DNA from: Gemmatimonadota bacterium
Lineage (GTDB): Bacteria > Latescibacterota > UBA2968 > GCA-2709665
Assembly (NCBI GenBank): GCA_028877215.1
Contig: JAPPFJ010000007.1
Coordinates: forward strand, 1-64,000
Length of the DNA stretch: 64,000 nt
Direction: 5' to 3'
Positions 57,248-64,000 of the stretch are shown piece after piece. The notes beneath the pieces were generated by a model. That model was not told where the DNA came from. It ran no database searches and saw only the letters and a list, made by a program, of their open reading frames with translations. The translations under genes and the position numbers were made by a program. The stretch's first letter is position 1. Every line of letters starts with the position of its first letter.

Positions 57248-59139
57248 GGCGCGCTCCCATGTGTTGCTTCTGGAGACACAATTTCGAAATCGCCCATACC
57301 CGCTCTGGTATGGTGATTTATTCGAGTCAATCTTCTTCCTTGGCTAAGCAATTCAGCGATTTCTATGGTGGCATTAAACTCCTTTTGCTGGCTGCGCTCC
57401 AATTCAATAATAGAAAACACATCGGTGAGCGAAGATTGAACCCTATTTATCTGTGCTTGTATCTGATCTTGGCTCCAATTTGGATTGCTCACGACTGTCT
57501 TTTGTAGTTCATGTATGTAATCACTTAGATAATTGCGGAGCACCGGCTCGATGTCGACAACTGCTTTGGAAGGCAAGGTACGGATAACTTCGTACAACTC
57601 GCCGTACCTGGACGACAAGTCCGCTTCACTCATTGGGGTGGCGAGTACCCGAATCTCATCGTCAATAGCTCGCCGCTTCGCATCTTCAGCAAGCTCGTAA
57701 TCGTCACCTTTGTAGCAGGGTAAGTATCTTTCTATCGTACCCCCAGGTAGGAGAAATATATTCTTCTCCTTTAGAGCAGTGACGATTTGCCTCAGTCTCC
57801 CCTCAACATCTACGACATGTTGTTCAGAAACCGATGCCAGTTCGTCTCTATATCGGCTAAGTGCCGTCACAACTGCTGTTCGTGCCTTGGCCCATTGTTC
57901 TGTCTTCCAGCAACTCCTTTTACCAAGTCCCGCAAGACAGTCTTTTAGTCGATCGAGTGGAGGTGGTGGAGATGCACCAAGCAGGTGATCAATTAGGTCT
58001 GTCAGAGTTTGTTCAAGCTTACCACAGTATCCTGCAAAGTCACCCCCGAGTCCCGCGGTCGCTAAGAAACTCTGTATCGATTCGTCACTCTTTATGCAAG
58101 ATCGAAGACTCCCTCTAAAGAGGCTGTCGAGGTCGTAAAGGAAGTAAGCTTGCTTGTCAAGACCTCTACAAAGGTTCAAATAATGGTTTACTTGATCGGA
58201 GCCGCCGGCATCAATGACGCAACTACCGGCACCGGAAACCGAGACTCCTCGAGCTTCCATCATCGACTCCACAATTCGAGCATCGTGAATTCCCTCAACG
58301 AAGATCGGATTGTCGGAAAAGAAGAGCTGCTTATGATGCGCGTTCAGTCGTTGCATTAAAGAAATCGGTGGGTCTATGTCTCGATTAAGGGCATTTACCT
58401 GTTTTGGTACCGAGTAGTCAAGGTCGAAGGATAAAACGGCTCTCAGATCCTCTTCAGACCGCAAGTCGAGTATGAATGGGGAGTGTGTAATCAGGAAGAA
58501 AATCTTCTTCCTTTCATCTTGATGGGGATCACCTGCAATCTTGCGGACTTCCTGCATAAAGAAAGTCTGATACTGTGGATGTAGATTAAGCTCCGGTTCG
58601 TCGATGATGAGATGCGAATGATTGTCATCGTAAAGATGTGTCAATAAAATCAAGAGTTCTTTGATCCCGTGACATTCCTCACGATCGAGTCTATAAGAAT
58701 CTCCATCATCAGTACGGCGTGCACGGCCTACGAGATTGCCAGAGTCCCATTCGAGGATGATCTCCCGTTCAAACAGGTGGCTGAGTGTCGCTTCAACTTG
58801 GATACGTAGATCCACCCGTTCTTCCAGGAGCACTATTGTGTCGATCCCAGATCCTGCCGTTCCCGCTTGTTTCAAGTTAGAAAATTGATTTCTGGCGTAA
58901 CCCTGATCGAAACTGCGACCGACGACGTTATCTAATGCTCTTGACTGCTCCATACCCCGGAGCCGATCGGTATTGAGCAGACGCGGATTTGGCAAGTACC
59001 GGGCCAACTCATTTGCGAATTGAGATTTGCCGCTCCCGTTTGGCCCTACAAGATAGTTGATAGGACCAATCTGCCGAGTTTCGAAAGTTTGCCCTTTCCA
59101 AGGCTTTGGTAGAGAAAATGACAGATTAACATTGATCAT
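57244..59139 (-). CDS. OLD-like ATPase (AAA_21/TOPRIM type) inserted before the methylase
   Basis: A 631-residue protein with Walker A LVGPNGSGKSQFANEL (about 31-46), Walker B SHLIIDEPELNLHPQYQ, H-loop FFLITHSPFILDL and a TOPRIM-like half with PIFVEGIHDARIVESM and AYFLYDLDSL. It matches OLD-family ATPase-nucleases. Its ATG overlaps the stop of a 41-codon methylase fragment, and its stop overlaps the intact methylase ATG. The GC content is lower than in the flanking genes. Together with the flanking 90-bp repeats this indicates insertion of this gene into a pre-existing operon. Confidence 0.85.
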   Translation of the reverse strand: MINVNLSFSLPKPWKGQTFETRQIGPINYLVGPNGSGKSQFANELARYLPNPRLLNTDRLRGMEQSRALDNVVGRSFDQGYARNQFSNLKQAGTAGSGIDTIVLLEERVDLRIQVEATLSHLFEREIILEWDSGNLVGRARRTDDGDSYRLDREECHGIKELLILLTHLYDDNHSHLIIDEPELNLHPQYQTFFMQEVRKIAGDPHQDERKKIFFLITHSPFILDLRSEEDLRAVLSFDLDYSVPKQVNALNRDIDPPISLMQRLNAHHKQLFFSDNPIFVEGIHDARIVESMMEARGVSVSGAGSCVIDAGGSDQVNHYLNLCRGLDKQAYFLYDLDSLFRGSLRSCIKSDESIQSFLATAGLGGDFAGYCGKLEQTLTDLIDHLLGASPPPPLDRLKDCLAGLGKRSCWKTEQWAKARTAVVTALSRYRDELASVSEQHVVDVEGRLRQIVTALKEKNIFLLPGGTIERYLPCYKGDDYELAEDAKRRAIDDEIRVLATPMSEADLSSRYGELYEVIRTLPSKAVVDIEPVLRNYLSDYIHELQKTVVSNPNWSQDQIQAQINRVQSSLTDVFSIIELERSQQKEFNATIEIAELLSQGRRLTRINHHTRAGMGDFEIVSPEATHGSAP

Positions 59140-59261
59140 CTTTGGCTATTCCGTATCTGTAGGGTAGAAATATGCCCGTGCCGCACGTTCTTCTCGTGGA
59201 CGGAGTCGAGAGAAACCTGCTTCAGCGGGAAGGCGACTTCGATGAGGCGTTTGTCGGTCAT
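59136..59261 (-). pseudogene. duplicated 5' fragment of the DUF1156 methylase gene
   Basis: A 41-codon ORF beginning TDKRLIEVAFPLKQVSL and continuing to HISTL, then diverging (QIRNSQR) and stopping in the ATG of the OLD-like gene. It corresponds to the first about 34 codons of the intact methylase. The intact copy has two extra codons after the second one. The ATG overlaps the stop of the preceding gene (ATGA), so the fragment occupies the ancestral start position of the methylase. It may still serve as a leader peptide for translational coupling. Confidence 0.75.
59167..59256. repeat. 90-bp direct repeat, copy within the methylase fragment
   Basis: Second copy of the repeat at 57147-57236, in the same orientation, 2020 bp apart. 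Beyond it both sides diverge, apart from a few conserved codons. Confidence 0.85.
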
Positions 59262-60571
59262 GTGATCCGTTTGCCGTCAACCCCTGTCTTCGTGAAATAT
59301 CCGAATCTATCCGCATTCCTATCTGCACAGTCAAGCGCATCTGCCAATAAGTACAGATCTCGTGAGTGTAAACCCAGTCTCCCATTGCTCCATACCCTAC
59401 ACTCTAAGCCACTTATCACCCGTTTTCCATCAGAAAACCGTTGTCCGTTGTCCCGATAGAAGAGAAGGGTATTTCCTCCGTACATCCAGTCAGCAGAGAA
59501 GCCTGTGGGATATGACTTCTTAAATTCGCTGAAAACCTTCAAGTCTTCATACCTGGAGTCTTTGCCAGCCTTTTGAGACACGACAACAACAACAAGACCC
59601 AAGGAAGACGGAATCAGCCCCCACTCTCCGTGATTGTCAGTGCCCGAATCACGAAAATTACCCTGGAGGTCTGCTCCTAATCGTCTCAATCGCTCAGATC
59701 CAGAGTAGAACCTGTACGTATCAATCAATGTTCGCACCGCGTCTGGTAGAAAAATAGGGTATGGAGTATTTCCTTTAGCCAGATTAGCATTGTTGAACGC
59801 TTTTGTAGTCGGTTCAGCATAGTATCTGGAATCCATGTGGACGTTGCTCTTTCCACCGTAGGTTTGGGAGTAAAGTCTCAGTATTTCCTCCATCTTTGGG
59901 CTGTCAATGTCCAATGGCGACAATGCCGAGTTTAAGTAAGACTCAGCGAAACGTCGCTGTATTTCCTCCCTGTGATCAGAATCAATTCCTTTATATAGGT
60001 CCACCAAGGAATGGTTGGGTTTTACTCGCTTTTCAGATCGAATCAAATAAGCTTTCACAGCTAGCTCCGTTGCCGTAAACAACAGAAGCAACGCCGGCAT
60101 AATCTCTATCAGGCTGTTGGGCAACCGACCGGTAGGCATGAGGATCCAGAACTGTCTGAGATACTCTTCAGCGAAGTCCACCATCAAATCGGGTTTGCCG
60201 TACCGGTCTATCACGGTGGCATCCTGGATATTGCCTTCGAATGTAGGAAATAAGACATCATCGCCGACACGAAACACGGCCGGGTAATCAAGTGCTATAA
60301 GACGCTTGTCCGAGAAGACTTGCCCGACAGATACCAGTTTTTGCTCTACCACGTCATTGCTCGCGTGAGAACGTAGAGGAATAGGCGGTCGATAGTTGCC
60401 TGAGTCTATAAGTCTATTACTCACCTGTCTAATTTCCTTACAGACTGAACAAGCATACTTGACCTCTCTTTGCACAAGCGACGCCAGATGAGGTACACCG
60501 AGGCGAAAAACCTTGTCAGATTCAACTCTCGATTCCTGACTACCGCACTTGTAGCAGGGGGTATCCTGCAT
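59258..60571 (-). CDS. zinc-ribbon protein with HEPN-like domain
   Basis: A 437-residue protein. The N-terminus has CYKCG (Cys6, Cys9) and CSVCK (Cys41, Cys44), a four-Cys zinc ribbon. The middle (about 140-215) is an all-helical region resembling HEPN domains, with TATELAVKAYLIRSEKRVKPNHSLVDLY containing R-x4-H (Arg182, His187), the HEPN ribonuclease motif. The C-terminal domain is unrecognised. Low GC suggests transfer. GGAGAGG lies before the ATG, and its stop overlaps the methylase-fragment ATG. A role as a toxin-like effector or RNA-binding sensor of the island is inferred. Confidence 0.6.
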   Translation of the reverse strand: MQDTPCYKCGSQESRVESDKVFRLGVPHLASLVQREVKYACSVCKEIRQVSNRLIDSGNYRPPIPLRSHASNDVVEQKLVSVGQVFSDKRLIALDYPAVFRVGDDVLFPTFEGNIQDATVIDRYGKPDLMVDFAEEYLRQFWILMPTGRLPNSLIEIMPALLLLFTATELAVKAYLIRSEKRVKPNHSLVDLYKGIDSDHREEIQRRFAESYLNSALSPLDIDSPKMEEILRLYSQTYGGKSNVHMDSRYYAEPTTKAFNNANLAKGNTPYPIFLPDAVRTLIDTYRFYSGSERLRRLGADLQGNFRDSGTDNHGEWGLIPSSLGLVVVVVSQKAGKDSRYEDLKVFSEFKKSYPTGFSADWMYGGNTLLFYRDNGQRFSDGKRVISGLECRVWSNGRLGLHSRDLYLLADALDCADRNADRFGYFTKTGVDGKRIT

Positions 60572-60602
60572 AACCTACCTCTCCATTCCGCTCAGCTTTT
60601 TG

Positions 60603-60806
60603 TTAATACCGAGCTACCGACATGCGACCGCCCGAAGCGGCAAGGGGATCGTCCCCCACCTCGAACTCGCCCGTCTCAATATCAATCGCCACGATCCTGC
60701 CTCTGTTGCTTTCTTCCACCTGCGACCTCACTTGTTGCTCGTAGAGCACGTGACCACGTCGGGCGAAGTCCTCTTTGCTATAACGTGGCTGTCGTGTTCC
60801 CAGGCT
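60603..60806 (-). pseudogene. decayed small partner gene of the aspartyl protease
   Basis: In the frame ending at TAA 60605-60603 the sequence reads RYSKEDFARRGHVLYEQQVR ... GRIVAIDIETGEFEVGDDPLAAS. This resembles a small protein family often encoded next to retropepsin-like proteases or PIN genes. No ATG opens the frame, and the usual C-terminal third is missing after the AAS. It is therefore probably a remnant. Confidence 0.5.
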
Positions 60807-61284
60807 GATACTCCTTTCTCGATCTCATCCGCAGGCTCTTGAGCCGCACAGCCGGCAGCTTCTTCAGTCGTTGGTTGAGCGGATCGATTTCGATACCGAG
60901 GGACTCCAGAGCCGTTATCCCGAGCAACGGTTCGGTGTCTGCGTCTCCAAAAAGCACTGTGCCTCCCACGATTTCTCCCATGAGTTCGATTCGCGCAACC
61001 GCAATGTCCATCTCGACTTCACTGCCATCGGCCAAAACGTACGTCCGATGCCCTTCAGGTTTAAGGCCGCCGATGGCCTCCAGATGTTGTCGCGAGTCGA
61101 AGCTGTCGGTCGCGAACGTATTGACAAGGAAGTCCCCTTCCCCGCTTCTGTTTCGATCGGCCGGGTTGCTGATGACTACCTTGGCGTCTTTTGCGCCCCA
61201 TTTCGTTCTCTTCGGTTTGCTCCACTGCCTCAACCAGGGAATCGGTAGAGTCTGCACCCGTGGAGAAATTGGTACCGCCACCAT
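60778..61284 (-). CDS. retropepsin-like aspartyl-protease-fold protein, active site altered
   Basis: A reading frame of up to 168 residues. From about residue 50 it follows small clan AA proteases: EGDFLVNTFATDSF, RTYVLADGSEVEMDIAVARIEL, GTVLFGDADTEPLLGITALESLGIEIDPLNQRL. The catalytic D-T-G is N-T-F here, so proteolysis is unlikely. The N-terminal about 40 residues do not look like the family and no ATG occurs at the usual start, so the gene is probably decaying. The C-terminus overlaps the remnant partner gene. Confidence 0.6.
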   Translation of the reverse strand: MVAVPISPRVQTLPIPWLRQWSKPKRTKWGAKDAKVVISNPADRNRSGEGDFLVNTFATDSFDSRQHLEAIGGLKPEGHRTYVLADGSEVEMDIAVARIELMGEIVGGTVLFGDADTEPLLGITALESLGIEIDPLNQRLKKLPAVRLKSLRMRSRKEYQPGNTTATL

Positions 61285-61306
61285 TGGTTAGCAGCCAACG
61301 ACCACC

Positions 61307-61504
61307 TTATACCTCCGGTTGTTGGTGGGCAGTTTGAGTCTCGGTGCGGTTACCATTGGCTCGCGATGGAGTTCGGAATTCTCGGTCCGATCCTCGTTCC
61401 TGGCGTCTGAGGTCTGCGCATATTGCGTGAATATCATTATCAAACCGTTCCGCGTAAGCGCGACGAATCTGACGTATTTCATTCACAATTGGATCATCAA
61501 TCAT
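61307..61504 (-). CDS. small partner protein of the PIN toxin
   Basis: A 65-residue polar protein beginning IDDPIVNEIRQIRRAYAERFDNDIHAICADLRRQE. This pattern is frequently found encoded next to PIN-domain genes and probably represents the antitoxin. The ATG lies 8 bp inside the end of the PIN gene, giving translational coupling. The C-terminal 25 residues are low complexity. Confidence 0.7.
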   Translation of the reverse strand: MIDDPIVNEIRQIRRAYAERFDNDIHAICADLRRQERGSDREFRTPSRANGNRTETQTAHQQPEV

Positions 61505-61979
61505 GTTCAATCTCCAGTAATTCTTCTGGTGTACAGAGTATTGGCGGATTGTATTCAGCAGCGTAACAGATGCCTTCAATCGCGGGGCGAAGCGATGCGT
61601 TCACGATGTGTCGGAAGTTCCACGACACAAGGTACTGTACTCCGTGGGTAGCAGCCAAGGCGATATGCAATGCATCGTTCGGATGACTTCCGGGAATAGC
61701 GTGTTCCCGACAAAGAGCATCGGCGAGTGTTTCTGCGTCAGATGTGAGCGGAAGAACGGGTATGCCGTCAATGCTGTTGAGGCGATCTGTTACTGCTTCC
61801 GGATCCCCTTCTGAGCACTCGACGACTACGAGTTGAGAGACAAACAGATCGAACCGGTGCGCCGCGGTTGACCACCACAATTTGGTCGTTTGCTGGTGAC
61901 CGGCGACCGTCACATCGTGGCGTGGCCAAGACGTCAGATAGCCGATAACCGATGTTTCGATATAGACGCTCGGATTCAT
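61497..61979 (-). CDS. PIN-domain protein
   Basis: A 160-residue PIN-like ribonuclease: SVYIETSVIGYLTS (first acidic position Glu), VVVECSEGD, SHPNDALHIALAATHGVQYLVSWNFRHI. The ATG at 61979 (NPSVYIET) matches the family better than the upstream one. It precedes its small partner, an order reversed from typical VapBC modules. Located between the helicase and the decayed protease genes. Confidence 0.82.
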   Translation of the reverse strand: MNPSVYIETSVIGYLTSWPRHDVTVAGHQQTTKLWWSTAAHRFDLFVSQLVVVECSEGDPEAVTDRLNSIDGIPVLPLTSDAETLADALCREHAIPGSHPNDALHIALAATHGVQYLVSWNFRHIVNASLRPAIEGICYAAEYNPPILCTPEELLEIEHD

Positions 61980-62036
61980 ATGTTGAACACTCTGCAATGG
62001 TTGCGCTGGGGGTTCGAGTAGTGCAATCGCGGCTGG

Positions 62037-64000
62037 TCACTCGCCCGCCTCTATAATGTCCCCCGGAGTGATGGTGCAGGCAACAGACTCGCGGCGCCTG
62101 ACGAGCAGTTTGGAAAAAGGATCCCGCACCCTTACCAGGCGTGGTAGAGACGATGCGCAGTTGAAGACGACGTAAAGCCAGTATTCGTCGCGCAGGTTGC
62201 AGGCCTTAGCCCACTCGTTCCCGCTCATCTCAACATTTCCGGTATCTGCACGGCCTTTGACCTCGATTTTTCGGCATTCTCCGTTCGTATCCATGGAGAG
62301 AAGGTCAAATCCCGGCCAATCGGGCAACCCGGCACGTCTGGCGAGTTGGGGTTTGGAGACGTCCTTCACGTCGGCACCCCGTGCTTGCTCGTACGCAGTT
62401 GCCACGTCGACCGCAGTCGCTTCAACGTCGGCATCGTACCGTTCTGCGACTTCGCTATCCTCTGCCGGAACAACGAGCGCATGTACAAGAAACTCGACTT
62501 CGCCGGCCCGAACAATATCCGATTCGGCCGTCAGTTCGGCCAACCGGCGATCCCGGACCGCCGCCTGGCGGCGCTGGCGCGCCTTGACCTCGGTCAGTTT
62601 CTCACTCGCCCATTGATCCCCGGCCCGTGCAACCTCCGTAAGGCGCGACCGAGCAGCGGCGAGTTCGGCCGCCTCATAGTCGAATCCGCGACTGATGAAG
62701 CCGATACGGGCCGGCAGATCGGCGATGCGACGCTGTTGATATTGTTGTATGAGCGACTCGAGTATGTCCTCACTTGCAAACCGTTCGGCTTCCGAGAGTA
62801 GACCACGAGCCGCCGCCGCAAGGGGCACGCGCCCTGGTGCGAATCCTTCTGCCTCCTGCAAAATAAGCAGGCGTTCAACCGGTGACTCCTCAACCTTTCC
62901 GTCGCTCGATTGACGCAACCCTATCAGCCTCGCATCAACAAGCCTCGAGTCCGTTACCCGACCTCCATTTGCGTCCTTCAGATCTCCTGAACCTGAGGCG
63001 ACCTGACTCTCCTCTTCGACCACTATACGTGCGATGTGGAACAGATACGGTTCCGACGCTTCAGGATCGATGAACACCGATCCACGAAGACCGTCGTGTC
63101 CGTACCGACCGATGATCGATGAAGAGATGGCGTCAAAAACCGGCTCGCCCGGATGCATCCAAACAACGTCTTCCCCTCTGGCGGGCTTGTAGACTGTCAG
63201 CTCGCCCTGCGCTGTTTCAGGGTACACGTCAAGTGCAGATAACAGGGAATCGCCGGCGCGGGCGCGACCTGGAACCAACGTGAAGGTTTTCTCCAGATCG
63301 CCATCCACCCGCAGGTCGAGCCGAGGTGCAGCCTTAGCCACGAAACGGCGAACATATCCAGGCAGGAGCCTGCGGAAGGATTCCTGTTCGGTCTCTTTGC
63401 TCATGCGGTTCAGCCGGCTGCGAACCTCGCCTCCTTCGCCAAAGAGCGAACGTTCCCGGTGTTCAAGCGCCTGGATCTGCTCCATTGTAAGTTTGCTCTC
63501 CAGTTGCCTGGAGGCCGTTACGGCGTCCTCGGTAACCGCCTGCTCAAGGTATTCCCGTATCGATACCTCCGCAAAGAGGCGTCCGATGACGTCGAAGACC
63601 TTGTCGGATTGAAGTTGACGCCGCATCGCTTCGAGTTTTTCAAGGAGGGTCTTCAATACTCGCCCCTCGCGGGTATCGCCTGCGATGAGATTGACGACGA
63701 CCACTTGATCTTTCTCTTGGCCGTAACGGTGAATGCGGCCCATCCTCTGTTCGAGCCGTGCAGGATTCCAGGGTATGTCGTAATTCACCATCAGCCAGCA
63801 GAATTGCAGATTGATTCCCTCGCCAGCTGCGTCGGTCGCTACCAGGTAGCCGGCGCCGCCTTCGGTTGCCGGGCGGCGGAAGAACTCCACCTGTCTCTCA
63901 CGGTCCCGGTAAGGCAGGCCACCGTGAATCAGTGCGACCCGTCCGGTGAAGCCGAGACCCTCGAGCCGTCGCACGAGAAACATCGCCGTGTCCCGGTGCT
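62037..64000 (-). CDS. SNF2-type helicase, C-terminal part (open at window edge)
   Basis: The visible 650 residues start within the second RecA-like domain: FTGRVALIHGGLPYRDRERQ, LVATDAAGEGINLQFCWLMVNYDIPWNPARLEQRMGRIHRYGQ (motifs V and VI, Q-x-x-G-R-x-x-R). A long helical region follows, and then a C-terminal DUF3883-like domain (PGFDLLSMDTNGECRKIEVKG), which has nuclease-fold-like Glu/Lys residues (EVKG). The frame is still open at 64000, so the N-terminal helicase domain lies outside. With DUF1156 and DUF499 it forms the probable core of the defence system. Confidence 0.92.
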   Translation of the reverse strand, partial: HRDTAMFLVRRLEGLGFTGRVALIHGGLPYRDRERQVEFFRRPATEGGAGYLVATDAAGEGINLQFCWLMVNYDIPWNPARLEQRMGRIHRYGQEKDQVVVVNLIAGDTREGRVLKTLLEKLEAMRRQLQSDKVFDVIGRLFAEVSIREYLEQAVTEDAVTASRQLESKLTMEQIQALEHRERSLFGEGGEVRSRLNRMSKETEQESFRRLLPGYVRRFVAKAAPRLDLRVDGDLEKTFTLVPGRARAGDSLLSALDVYPETAQGELTVYKPARGEDVVWMHPGEPVFDAISSSIIGRYGHDGLRGSVFIDPEASEPYLFHIARIVVEEESQVASGSGDLKDANGGRVTDSRLVDARLIGLRQSSDGKVEESPVERLLILQEAEGFAPGRVPLAAAARGLLSEAERFASEDILESLIQQYQQRRIADLPARIGFISRGFDYEAAELAAARSRLTEVARAGDQWASEKLTEVKARQRRQAAVRDRRLAELTAESDIVRAGEVEFLVHALVVPAEDSEVAERYDADVEATAVDVATAYEQARGADVKDVSKPQLARRAGLPDWPGFDLLSMDTNGECRKIEVKGRADTGNVEMSGNEWAKACNLRDEYWLYVVFNCASSLPRLVRVRDPFSKLLVRRRESVACTITPGDIIEAGE

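Noticed and set aside
38135..64000. CRISPR array or prophage within the island
   Set aside because: No regularly spaced short repeats and no structural phage, integrase or transposase genes were seen.

Overview
This is a GC-rich bacterial chromosome segment with a Gram-negative envelope: outer-membrane barrels (OprB-like porin, a second barrel of the DUF6029 type), an ABC-2 exporter and many signal peptides. The left edge holds the 5' half of a 16S rRNA gene on the minus strand, so a 16S comparison would settle the taxonomy. Dockerin-like Ca2+-binding tails, the DUF6029-like barrel and numerous Gfo/Idh, DAO and M19-type catabolic genes resemble uncultured FCB-group lineages such as Latescibacterota or Poribacteria; this placement is inference.

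Layout. 1-1000: 16S rRNA with promoter, boxA and leader hairpins. 1203-6251: secreted SUMF1-domain protein, a 186-bp palindromic MITE-like element, an alpha/beta-hydrolase-fold protein lacking its catalytic Ser and His, an Arg/Gly-rich secreted protein and a Gfo/Idh/MocA oxidoreductase. 6473-10879: the most striking unit, one apparent transcription unit with a TlpA-like thioredoxin, an outer-membrane barrel and two tandem paralogous genes that each carry an in-frame TGA where the first Cys of a redoxin CxxC is expected. Both reading frames continue for over 260 codons, and both TGAs are followed by a hairpin. I read them as two secreted selenocysteine redoxins fused to an ASH-like domain and a dockerin-like tail.

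11225-22353: housekeeping genes (tilS, ftsH, folP, purM, holA, trxA, a GalU-like/GHMP kinase pair, nadA). 22417-32495: a putative glycosidase-fold protein, an ABC-2 exporter, a cupin, a dehydrogenase/DAO oxidase/M19 dipeptidase cluster, an RHH-PIN toxin-antitoxin pair and a porin. 32731-33256: a BrnT-BrnA module whose toxin has an amber stop. 33597-37309: a heterodimeric ABC exporter.

38135-64000: a defence and DNA-repair island with all genes on the minus strand. It holds a SNF2-type helicase (open at the right edge), a PIN pair, a zinc-ribbon/HEPN-like protein, an OLD-like ATPase, a DUF1156 DNA methylase, an Sll1717-like ATPase with a frameshifted nuclease tail, a DUF499 ATPase, Phd and DUF433 antitoxins, an OLD/DUF3696/PLD-like triad, an MNT nucleotidyltransferase and a YhaO/YhaN (SbcDC-like) pair. 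DUF1156, DUF499 and the helicase look like the core of a modification-linked anti-phage system. The OLD-like gene appears to have been inserted at the methylase start, leaving a 90-bp direct repeat of the methylase 5' end. Several scars (broken genes, orphan antitoxins) show that the island is turning over.
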